From positions 1,736,001-1,800,000 of the forward strand of contig BEDY01000002.1 in NCBI GenBank assembly GCA_002335605.1: DNA of 64,000 bases, given 5' to 3'. Position 1 is the stretch's first letter; each line of letters opens with the position of its first letter. This document shows, piece after piece, positions 44,723 through 54,738 of the stretch. Source of the DNA: Prillingera fragicola (Eukaryota > Basidiomycota > Tremellomycetes > Trichosporonales > Trichosporonaceae). The notes beneath the pieces were generated by a model. It did no database searches, was not told the origin of the DNA, and worked only from the letters and a program-made list of their open reading frames with translations. The position numbers and the translations under genes were made by a program.

Positions 44723-45860
44723 CTACTCGGTAGGGCCAAGCATGACTGCGCACTGTCAGCATCTGAAATCTGGGCTAGTCTACGCCACCGCGCTAGCCTA
44801 GCTTGCGGGTACTCACGCTCGGGGCGAACAGTGTTGTCAAAGTCCTCGGCAGAGATCAAGCCAGACTCAAGGGCAGACTCGCGCAGAGTGATGCCCTTCT
44901 TGTGGGCATTCTTGGCAATAGCTGCCACATCTAGCATCCGTTAGCAACTCGAGCTGCGGTATCACACAGATGCCCATGCACTCACTGTCATAACCCAACG
45001 ACTTGTTGAGGCACGTGGCAAGCATAAGCGACTCGTTCATGATCTTCGAAATCTTGGCCTCGTTGGCCTTGATGCCGACGACGCAGTGGTCGGTGAATGA
45101 GCGAGAGCCGTCGGCGAGGAGACGGATCGACTGGAGGAGGTTCTTGATAAGAACGGGCTTGAACACGTTGAGCTCGAACTGGCCGTACGAGCCAGCAACC
45201 GAGATGGTGGTGTTGTTACCCATGACCTGGGCGGCGACCATGGTGAGAGCCTCACACTGGGTGGGGTTGACCCTGATGCCGCGTCAGTAACCACGCATAC
45301 TCTTCGTTTCCTCCGCCAGTACTCACTTGCCGGGCATGATCGACGATCCGGGCTCGTTCTCGGGGAGCTCGAGCTCACCAAGACCACAGCGGGGTCCGGA
45401 ACCAAGGTAACGAATGTCGTTGGCAATCTTCATGAGCGAGACGGCAACAACGTTAAGAGCACCCGAAGCCTCCACAATGGCGTCGTGGGCAGCGAGGCCC
45501 TCAAACTTGTTGGGGTTGGTCTCGAAGGGGAAGCCGGTAATCTTGGAGATCTCAGCGGCGACCTTGGTGTCAAAGCCGACACGGGTGTTGAGACCAGTGC
45601 CGACAGCGGTACCACCCTGGGCAAGCTGCGAGAGGTGCTTGAGGGTGGTCTCGACGCGCTCAATGCCGCGCTCAACCTGGGTAACGTAGCCCGAAAACTC
45701 CTGGCCGAGGGTGAGGGGAGTGGCGTCCTGGAGATGGGTACGGCCAATCTTGATAATGTTGGCAAACGAAGCGCGCTTCTCCTCGAGGGCGTCACGGAGC
45801 TTCTTGAGGGCGGGGATGAGGTTGGAGCGGATCTCGACGACGGCAGCGACGTGCATGGCA

Positions 45861-45891
<31 letters not shown>

Positions 45892-45968
45892 TGTTGACGT
45901 GGTCGTTGGGGTGGACGGGGGTCTTGGAGCCGACCTCACCGCCAAGGAGCTGGATGGCACGGTTGGAA

Positions 45969-46003
<35 letters not shown>

Positions 46004-46685
46004 CGAACCGGTCTGGAAGACGACAAGGGGGAACTCGTCAATGAGCTGACCCGAGATGACCTCGTCGGCAGCCTTCGAGATGGCGCCAGCGACCTTGGGG
46101 TCAAGACCATAGGTCTCGTTGACGTGGGCAGCGGCCTTCTTGAGGACACCAAAGGCTTTGATGAGGGGAGGGGGCATGCGCTCAGTGGGGCCACCTTGGA
46201 CGTTAGCCACGGCGTCATGCAGTGCAGCGGTCGAGCGGCTCACCAATGTCAAAGTTCATGAGCGAACGCTGGGTCTGGGCGCCCCAGAGCTTCTCGGCGG
46301 GCACCTGCAGAGGGCCGAAAGTGTCGCGCTCCTCGCGGAACTTCTGCTCAGCCATGATGGAAGTAGTGGAAAAGGTCCTCGACGCGCGGGGAAGAACGCG
46401 AAGCTGTAAAGCGTATTAGTATGTATGCAAGAGAGGTCAAGATGATCTCGGGATGCTTTGAATCAAGCCTTCCAGTCGGAACAAGTGCGATGTGACAGTG
46501 GTGGTTGTGGGAGGATTCCCGGCTAATCCGTCTATGCGGCCCACAGTCACACGGTGCAGCGGGGGCTCTCGCACTGTACGCAGTGAAAAGAGCCCAAAGC
46601 GTCCGCCGGAGTTCCAACGCAGCAGCATTGATGCAAAAAAGCCGCTTCTACTCACAGGAGCACGGAGAGTGATCTGGGAGATCAT
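44723..46685 (-). CDS. FUM1: Fumarate hydratase, class II
   Basis: Fumarase converts fumarate and L-malate in the TCA cycle and, in many fungi, also acts in the cytosol and nucleus. Exon 1 (46685 downward) encodes [10 protein letters not shown]. After an intron of about 250 nt, exon 2 adds [15 protein letters not shown] and then [20 protein letters not shown]. The joined N-terminus is a strong mitochondrial presequence, and the internal ATG of MAEQKF (46353) could start a cytosolic form. Core motifs: [57 protein letters not shown] (catalytic His), [13 protein letters not shown] and the signature [16 protein letters not shown]. The true C-terminus [15 protein letters not shown] needs a last intron (donor GTGAGTACC, acceptor GCGCAG), with the stop at 44723-44725. 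About 490 residues. Divergent from ECO1. Confidence 0.94.
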
Positions 46686-47121
46686 TTTAAGAGGATAGGA
46701 TACAGTGGAGAATGGGGTAGAGAGTGGGGCAGCGACGATATCTAGGAATCCATACTTAAATGCAACTGGCCTACCTGGACATGGAGTAGGGGCGGCCTCG
46801 GACGTTCCAAGTTCGACCGACGCTTCGGAGCTGTTCGGGCAATCCCCCCCCGCCAGCACTGGCACCTACTCACGGCGATGGAAAAAAGGTACGGGGCGGC
46901 AGGCTGGCTGGGGGCGGCAACGGCACAGACTCGCTCAGCGTGGCACTCCGGGTTTCTGATGCCCAGGATCTGATAACATATTACACGTCACTTTCCCGTT
47001 GATCCCTTGACGCGCCTGTTGTTGATCTTTCGGCCGCGTCGCGTGCGGATTCTGAATTCGTCATGTTCTGTTCTTGACGCCCTCTTGCCACCACTGCCTT
47101 TGCAACGTCTCTTATCCTGTC
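46686..47121. promoter_or_regulatory. Divergent promoter between FUM1 and ECO1
   Basis: A 436-bp head-to-head spacer. TTGACGCGCC (about 47007-47016) and GCCGCGTCGCGTGCGG (about 47033-47048) resemble the CG-rich cores bound by MBF/E2F-type cell-cycle factors, which would suit ECO1, but no exact ACGCGT occurs. Confidence 0.35.
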
Positions 47122-48393
47122 ATGAGCGCAAGGTTAGTCCAAGCTTCCATCCATCTGATGGCAGTGAGTGCTAACCCTTCCAGACCGCCAGTACGCAGGA
47201 CGTATGGCCGTCGGCCACCCATCTCGTCGCCACCCCCTTCGTCCTCGCCGGCCCCAACAATCCTGTACACCCCTCCCTCCTCTTCTCTTGCCCTCCCGCC
47301 CTCGTCTCCTGGCGCTGGTCCATCGTCTCCACTGCGAAACAACCACAAGCGACCACGCCTCTCCACTCCTGATGCCGCCTTGCCATCACTGATTGGAGAT
47401 GCAGACCCCATCCTTCTCACCCCTCCACGCAAGCGCCCCCTCGCAAACATAGACGACAACCGACCCACCACGCAGTCGAGTCTAAAAGGCTTCTTTGTCC
47501 CTCTCCCAAAGAAACGTTCCACGTCGCCAAAACGCGCAACCGCCGCTGCTGCGCGCGCAACTACAAAGCCTCCACCACCGCCAAGTGACGCGCCCCGGCC
47601 CAAGCTCACTCAGCTCCACTTTACCCAAGGCAGCCTCCGCTCGTGCACCGACTGCGGCATGTCCTTTGTTCGTGGTGGTGAAGACGACGCGGTCCACGAA
47701 CAGCATCACGCGCGCGTAACTCGCGGCATTCCATGGGACGGACTGGCGACCTCTGGGCGACCTCGTTTGCGCGCAGGGGCGTCAAAGGAGTCTGGCTGGC
47801 GTGTGATTCGCGATGGCGTGCCGATCCGCGGCACCAAGGGGGTTGCGAAGCTTGTTCTAGTTGACGGATCGTGGGGAGGCGCCAAACTCGACGACATCTT
47901 TACGACTGTCGACACGGTCCTCTCCGCACCAGCTCTACCGCCATCCATGCGTGGACAGTGCAAGCTCATTCTCGCGGTCACCTCTGCGCCGCCACCTACG
48001 ACCAAGCGCTTGGTACGAAAGAAGGACGACGGCAAGGATCGCGTCGTCGGCGTCGTGGTCGCGCAGCACATCAAGTGGGCAATGCGCGTCCTGCGCAAGG
48101 GCGAGACCACGGACCGCAGCGTGGACAGCGGTGACGGGGTGGTCTGCGACCCCAAACCGCTACCAACGCCATTAGGCATCCATCGCCTCTTCACCGTGCC
48201 CGCGTATCGTGGTACGGGCCTTGCACGCGCCATGCTCGATGCCGCGGCGGAGCACACGGTGTATGGCTGCGAGTTTGATCCCGTAAAGGGAGAAGTGGCG
48301 TTCTCGCAGCCTACCGACTCGGGAAGGGCGGTGATGGAGCGGTGGGGAGGTGGTGGGGTGAGAGTGTTTGTGGATGATGAGAGTCAGCTGTAG
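47122..48393 (+). CDS. ECO1: Sister-chromatid cohesion N-acetyltransferase Eco1
   Basis: Eco1 acetylates the cohesin subunit Smc3 in S phase to establish cohesion. Exon 1 is only MSA plus two bases (47122-47132); a 51-nt intron follows, then RPPVRRTYGRRPP. A Pro/Ser-rich disordered region contains QSSLKGFF (residues 101-108), a perfect PCNA-interacting PIP box. The C2H2 finger lies at LRSCTDCGMSFVRGGEDDAVHEQ-H (C-x2-C, H-x3-H) and is preceded by LTQLHFTQG, as in the family. The C-terminal acetyltransferase has GIHRLFTVPAYRGTGLARAM (acetyl-CoA loop YRGTGLA), then YGCEFDPVKGEVAFSQPTDS, the ACT7 hallmark. It ends RVFVDDESQL. About 410 residues, somewhat longer than yeast Eco1 because of the N-terminal region. 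Confidence 0.93.
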   Translation: MSARLVQASIHLMAVSANPSRPPVRRTYGRRPPISSPPPSSSPAPTILYTPPSSSLALPPSSPGAGPSSPLRNNHKRPRLSTPDAALPSLIGDADPILLTPPRKRPLANIDDNRPTTQSSLKGFFVPLPKKRSTSPKRATAAAARATTKPPPPPSDAPRPKLTQLHFTQGSLRSCTDCGMSFVRGGEDDAVHEQHHARVTRGIPWDGLATSGRPRLRAGASKESGWRVIRDGVPIRGTKGVAKLVLVDGSWGGAKLDDIFTTVDTVLSAPALPPSMRGQCKLILAVTSAPPPTTKRLVRKKDDGKDRVVGVVVAQHIKWAMRVLRKGETTDRSVDSGDGVVCDPKPLPTPLGIHRLFTVPAYRGTGLARAMLDAAAEHTVYGCEFDPVKGEVAFSQPTDSGRAVMERWGGGGVRVFVDDESQL

Positions 48394-49595
48394 CTCGTGC
48401 TTGTGTGTGCCGTACTCGATGCAAGGCGTGCATGCCAGTGCTCTTGTGAACGTGAGGCCCGGCTGACTTGCGTTTGGTGGGTCCGGACGTCAGTCCTCAA
48501 TGCGCTCATTGAACGTCTTAAGCACCGGCCATGTATTGTTGTGGTCATGAGCATATGCACGGCAAAAGCGCCGTGTAGATCTGTGGAACCGGGAACGGGT
48601 GGGGGACGAGAGAGCAGCAGGGCTGGAGGGTCTTGTTAAGGCCATGTCAGTCGTTGTAAGTCTCCTAAACGAACACCTGTTGTTGCTGTTCTAGTGCGGG
48701 TGATGGAACGTGAGGAAGGGAAGGGTTGGCACAGTGCAACAGTGAGGAAGGCAAATTTCTGGAACAGTGAGGAAGGTGAGGAAGGTGAGTGGTGAGGCTG
48801 TGACGGCATGTGAGCAGCCAGTTCTAGTAGGGGGACCATTGCAATTGGAACACTTGTGAGTGGACGTGAGTCCCACCTGCAACTCTTGACACCACTCCTT
48901 GCATGTTGGATGCTGCTAGTTTGCCCTTCTACCTCGCTCAATCTCGTCTTTTTGGCCACACACATGTGCAAGAGAGTACGACAGCCACCCTCGTCATTGC
49001 CTGGCGTCAACAATGCACCGTAAACTGGGGGTAATATATAGGAGCGACTTTTTGAACGATTACAGTGGTGCCTGGGTGTAATGCGTCACTGCCTGGCCAT
49101 GCGCTCTCGGCAGGCCTACGCCACGCACGCTGGACGGCACACTGTACGCTGCTGCTCCTTCAAGCTCCGCCCCCGCCCGCCTGCGCACCCTGGCAAGCCG
49201 CAACACTTTGATGATCGTAGCCGGGCACCTTCCCTCCCAAACACCACCACCCCGTTGCAACCTCCTCCGTCCTCACACCCCTTTCCTTCAACCATCGCTC
49301 GCCTTTTTTCTGCCCCTTCTCCTTTCTTCCTCTCCCCTTCTTCTCCTTCTGCACACGGCAACTCGGGCACCCGCACGGCACAGTCCCTTCTGTAACCACG
49401 TCTTGCATCCCATTTGAATAGCATCAACACGCGTCCTCTGGAGCATCAAGTCGCAACGCAGGAGCCCGAAAACGCCCCCCCCCTTCCTTTCCTTCGCTTC
49501 GTCCATTTTATCGCACCAAGCACGCCGCACGTCGCCGCCGCTGCTGCCGTTTCAACCAGTAACCCTTTCTACCTACCCAGCATAAAGCAACGAGC
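48394..49595. other. ECO1 3' flank and DNM1 promoter/leader
   Basis: No gene is supportable. GTGAGGAAGG repeats lie at 48708-48795. A long pyrimidine-rich zone (49220-49340), an ACGCGT (49428-49433) and a C-run (49477-49485) precede the DNM1 start and probably form its promoter and 5' leader. Confidence 0.45.
48708..48795. repeat. GTGAGGAAGG-type direct repeats
   Basis: The core GTGAGGAAGG recurs four to five times within 90 bp, twice as CAGTGAGGAAGG and once in a GGTGAGGAAGGTGAG tandem. It lies in an intergenic region with no known role. Confidence 0.7.
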
Positions 49596-52319
49596 ATGGA
49601 CGGCGACCTTATTGCGCTTGTCAACAAGCTCCAGGACACGTTCAACGCGATTGGTGGCGATGCCGTCGACCTTCCTCAGATTGTCGTCGTCGGTTCCCAG
49701 TCGTCTGGCAAGTCGTCGGTCCTCGAGACCATTGTTGGGCGCGACTTTTTGCCCCGCGGCTCAGGCATCGTCACGCGCCGCCCGCTAGTTCTCCAGCTCA
49801 TCCATACGACTGGCCTCACCGGCGGTGGCGCGTCGTCGGCCACCGCCGCGTCAGGCAACAATTCAAACTCATCGCGTGCAGGCAACAACGACGAGGAGGG
49901 ATACCTCCCCGACCTCTCTGCCGGCCAGACGGGCTCGAACAACAAGCAGAACAGGTCCATGGGCGGCGACAGCGGTATCGACTATGCCGAGTTTTTGCAC
50001 ATCAACCGCCGCTTCACCGACTTTGACGAGGTCAGGAGGGAGATTGAGGCAGAGACCTTCCGCGTCGCTGGCCAGAACAAGGTGCGTCTGAGCGTTGGCT
50101 CGTGTTTCTCGACATGCTCACCTCTCTACAGGGCGTGTCAAAGCTCCCCATCAACCTCAAGATTTACGGACCAGGCGTCCTCAACTTGACCCTCGTCGAC
50201 CTTCCCGGTCTCACAAAGGTTCCCGTTGGTGACCAGCCCACCGACATTGAGCGCCAGATCAAGAACCTCGTTCTTGACTACATTACAAAGCCCAATGCGT
50301 GAGTTGCAGGGTGTTGTACCAGGCTGACTTGCAGTGTTATCCTCGCCGTGTCGCCCGCCAACGTCGACCTTGCCAACTCGGACGCGCTCAAGCTTGCACG
50401 CACCGTCGACCCGCGCGGTCTTCGTACCCTCGGTGTCCTGTCAAAGCTCGACCTCATGGACGCCGGAACCAACGCACTCGACGTTCTCACTGGCAGGACG
50501 TACCCTCTGAAGCTCGGATTCATCGGCGTCGTCAACCGCTCGCAGCAGGACATCAACCTCGACCTTCCCCTCGAGGACGCGCGTCGCAAGGAGGCAGAGT
50601 TCTTCAACACCCACCCGGTCTACCGCAACATTTCGCACCGTTGCGGCACAAAGTACCTGGCAAAGACGCTCAACTCGGTAGGTCTTGCGATATTTTTGGC
50701 AGAGCAGCACTGACACCCCAGGTCCTCATGAACCACATTAGGGAAAAGCTCCCCGACATGAAGGCTCGCCTGAACACGCTCATGGGCCAGACTCAGCAGG
50801 AGCTCAACGCATTCGGAGACGCCACCTTCCTCGGCGAGCAGCACCGCGGCTCCCTTGTCCTCAAGCTCATGACCGAGTTTGCCCGTGACTTTGTCTCGTC
50901 CATCGAGGGAACGTCGCTCGAGATTTCGACCAAGGAGCTCTGCGGTGGTGCGCGCATCTACTACATCTTCAACGATGTGTTTGGCCACGCCCTCCAGTCG
51001 ATTGACCCCACCACCAACCTCACCATCAACGACATTCGCACCGCCATCCGCAACTCTACCGGACCCAGGCCGTCAATGTTTGTGCCCGAGGTTGCGTTCG
51101 ACCTGCTTGTCAAGCCCCAGATCAAGCTGCTCGAGCCTCCCAGTCTTCGCTGCGTTGAGCTCGTGTACGAGGAGCTCATGAAGATTTGCCACAACTGCAC
51201 CTCGCCCGAGCTGCAGCGCTTCCCGCGCCTCCACACCCAGCTCATCGAGGTTGTCTCCGAGCTGTTGCGCGAGCGTCTCGGCCCTACCTCCGAGTACGTC
51301 TCCAGCCTCATCTCGATCCAGGCGGCGTACATCAACACCAACCACCCCGACTTCCAGGCTGGTTCGGCTGCTATTGCCTCGCAGGGTGCCCAGGCTCACC
51401 TTCCTCCCAAGGTGCCTTCGCTTGACGGCTCTGTCGACGATGATGACCTCTCGTCGGACGATGGCGACTCGCTCGGCCTCAACGGCAACGCCCTCAACCA
51501 CCCCAGGTCGTCGTCCACCTCGGTGCCCGACATTCGTTCCGCTCCCGCATCAAAGCTCTTGGACCCTACCAAGGGCCGTCACCACAGGACTGTGTCGACT
51601 GGAGCCAGCGGAGCGCACACCCCATCGCCTGGCGCTCCCATGCACAGCGCGTCCCACTCGATGGGCAGCTCGCCCAACAACGCCAAGGAGACGTTCCTCA
51701 ACTACTTCTTCGGTCCCAACGGCGCTGGTGGCCCTGGCATGCCCGCTCACACCAGTTCGGCACCAGGCTCGAGCCACGGTGCCCGTCGCTCTGCCCAGGC
51801 TCCTCGCCCCGTCGGTACTCCTGGCTACGCACCAAACGATATTCTCCCCGACCTTGGCTCGGGCAGGCGAGCAAACAGCGGCCACAGTGGATTGGACCAG
51901 GGCACCACTGCTTACGACATGAAGTCGCTCGCCAAGCACATTGACGCCAGCGACGAGTCGGTCCAGCTTCACCCCCGCGAGCAGATGGAGACCAACCTCA
52001 TCAGGTCGTTGATCGCCAGCTACTTTGGCATCACCCGCCAGACCATCCAGGACCTTATCCCCAAGGCTATCATGCACTTGCTTGTGAGTTGGCGTGTCCT
52101 GAACCGGAACGAATATCCGCTAACGTTTCCTAGGTCAACTTTTCACGCGACGCAGTGCAGCAGAGGCTGGTTACGTCTCTGTACAAGCCTGATCTCTTCT
52201 CCGAGTTGTTGTTCGAGGACGAGGCTCTTGTGACTGAGAGGACGCGCGTCAAGGCGCTGCTGGACGCATACAAGGAGGCGTTCCGCGTCCTCTCCGAGGT
52301 GTCTCTCAAGAGCACGTAG
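49596..52319 (+). CDS. DNM1: Dynamin-related GTPase of mitochondrial and peroxisomal fission
   Basis: Dnm1 polymerises round mitochondria and peroxisomes to divide them. The G domain has G1 [16 protein letters not shown], switch Thr in [12 protein letters not shown]3 [16 protein letters not shown] and G4 [14 protein letters not shown]. The stalk follows, interrupted by a long Ser/Gly/Pro-rich insert B that holds [14 protein letters not shown], a hallmark of Dnm1/Drp1-type adaptor-binding inserts and not of Vps1. The C-terminal GED is [20 protein letters not shown], then [19 protein letters not shown], ending LSEVSLKST. Another low-complexity insert (Asn/Ser/Gly) sits in the G domain after LIHTTGL. 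Four introns of 38-53 nt were spliced, the last just after IMHLL. No PH or Pro-rich dynamin domains. About 845 residues. The downstream lipase follows on the same strand after 207 bp. Confidence 0.94.
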
Positions 52320-52526
52320 ATGGTATTCTGTGCAATGCATACTCTCCCATGACTAGATTGTGATTTAAACGCGCAAAGTGTGGATAAAGCGACTGGGCGG
52401 CGGATTTGGGTGGCCAGGCACCGCTCAATCGGGTAACCTTTGATGACGTTGACAGCCGCGATCTTTGTCGACCCGGGAAGGAGGACATGGTTTTGTTTTC
52501 ATCCACTCTCTCTCTCACCCCGGGGC

Positions 52527-54495
52527 ATGCTCCCCACCCACACTCGCACAGCACGACGACTCTTCGGCGCCGCCATGATACCGAGCAGGATTCAGGCGAC
52601 GCCAGCAACGGGCGCAAACGCGCAGGCAGCGATGCCAGCGCCCAGTCCGCCGTCGTCGTCGTCTTCCACCTCTCGAACCGCCACGCCACCTCCAGTCACT
52701 CCACGGGACAAGGGCAAGCAGCGCGCCGACCCGGCCCCAGGTCGTCTCCCCTCTCCCCTCAGTGGGCCGACCGCCAACGCCACCCTGGTGTCGATGCTGG
52801 ACGACGCTCTGTCGACCTCGCTCGACCTCCCCGACTCTCCCCAACGCCCCGCCCCACGCGCATCCACGTCCTTTAGCCATGCGCGGTCTGCATCCTTTGA
52901 CGCCGCTCACCAGGCAGCAATGGCTCACCCCCACATCGCCCATCCTCATTTGGAACGACCAGCACCAGCACACCACAGCCCGGGACCGCTGCACCCGACT
53001 TTGCGGCCACGTCTCGTCTCCCAGCTCACACGCGCGACTCTCCCGACCTCGAGTCTGAGCTATGCTCAGGCAGAAGACAAACGTGGGTCATGGGCGTCCC
53101 CGAGGCAGCGCTACGTGTCGTCACCAGTGGACGAGTCTGTGAGCCCCTGGGGCGAGGGACTGAACGGCGGGTTTCCCGATCTTGACCCAGCAACGGGCTT
53201 GCCACTGTCCCGGCGGCGGACGCCAGACATTGCAGACTCGCCATCTGAACCGCGCTACCCCGTGCAACGGACGATCTCAGAGCTGCTGCGTGGAAAGGAT
53301 GAGGCCGAGCAGCAATCTGGATTCTTTGGGCTGCCGCAGCTGCCGAGTCTCCCGCCGCTGCTTGGTGGCTCACAGAGGCCTTCACCGGATCGCCCCGGGC
53401 GTATGAGCTCGGAGCAGAGACGCCTGTTCAACTCGTCAACCGCCAGTCTCAGCGACTGGGGACCAGGATGGTTTGGTATCGGCAAGAATAAGGTCGATAC
53501 CATGCTGTCCGAAGAGGACCAGGCAGCAACCGTCGCCGAGGAACAGGCCAAAATCCAAGTCAAGTATGACACGCCCCAGTACCCCATGGTCTTTTGCCAT
53601 GGTCTCCTTGGATTCGACTACCTGGGGCCTTCGAGCTTGCCGCCGCTCCAGATCTCGCACTGGAGGGGTATCCGCGAGGTGCTTGAGGCGAACGGCGTCG
53701 ATGTCCTCATTGCCCGTGTACCTGCCACGTCGTCCATCAAGGAGCGCGCGCAGACACTGCACGATGTCATTGCGGAGAAGTATCCGGGACAGACTGTAAA
53801 TCTCGTCGCGCACAGCATGGTGAGCACATCCGAGTCAGGGTGAACAACGACTGACTCATCTAGGGTGGACTGGACTGCCGCTACCTCATCTCGCAGCTGC
53901 AGCCTGAAAAGTTCAAGGTGGCCAGTCTCACAACCATCTCGACCCCTCATCGTGGCTCGCCGTTTGCCGACTATGTGATTGACAATGTCATTGGCCGCGA
54001 CCGTCTTCCTCAGCTCTTATCCATCATGGAGTCGATGAACCTGCCCAACTCGGGTGACGGCGCCGCCTTCCAGGCTCTCGGCACACGCGCGATGAAGGTC
54101 TTCAACACCGAGGTTGTCGACGACCCTGACGTCAAGTACTACTCGTGGGGCGCAAGCTTCCACCCGGGACTGCTGGATACATTCCGCTGGCCTCACTCTG
54201 TCATCCTCGCAAAGGAAGGACCCAACGACGGCCTTGTATCGGTCCACTCTGCGCGGTGGGGCGAGTACCGCGGTACCTTGCTTGGCGTCAACCATCTCGA
54301 TCTGTGAGTGCTCAAACTGTCGACTGTGCTAATATGAAGCGTCGGCTGGGTGAACACGGTCAAGAATATCTGGTCGGGATGGACCGGCTCGCCGATAACG
54401 TTCAAGCCTGCGACATTCTACCTCGAGATTGTAAGTTTACCTCGTCCTGCTCCGCTGACATATAGTCGGACTACCTCGCGAAGCAGAAATTCTAG
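52527..54495 (+). CDS. Alpha/beta-hydrolase lipase, TGL2-like
   Basis: A triacylglycerol lipase of the family of yeast mitochondrial Tgl2. The first 300 residues are Pro/Ser-rich and poorly conserved. The start MLPTHTRTARRLFGAAMIPS is Arg-rich without acids, fitting mitochondrial import, so I chose the ATG at 52527 over the more 5' in-frame ATGs from 52440. The hydrolase domain begins PQYPMVFCHGLLGFDYLGPS (oxyanion HG). Its nucleophile elbow is VAHSM|GGLDCRYL (GxSxG form, split by an intron at 53820-53863). It continues TISTPHRGSPFADYV, Asp in AKEGPNDGLVSV and His in LLGVNHLDL. The last two exons give VGWVNTVKNIWSGW and SDYLAKQKF. About 615 residues. The catalytic Ser, Asp and His are all present. 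Confidence 0.84.
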
Positions 54496-54738
54496 ACCTA
54501 GACCTAGATGGCTATTCTTTCTCCAGTTCGTACATAGACATACTCGGCCTTGCATGGGATGAATTGTATACAACCTCCTTGAGAGTGTGCATGTGATCGG
54601 CGGTGCCTCGGGCCCCCGCATGGACATTAGCCTAGGAAGTCACCCTCGCACTCTTGCCCATGTCCTGCATTCTCTTCTTTCACACTTGTCGTATCTCCCG
54701 CGAGCGACGCCGACGTGCCATCGCCTGGCAGCGGCACA

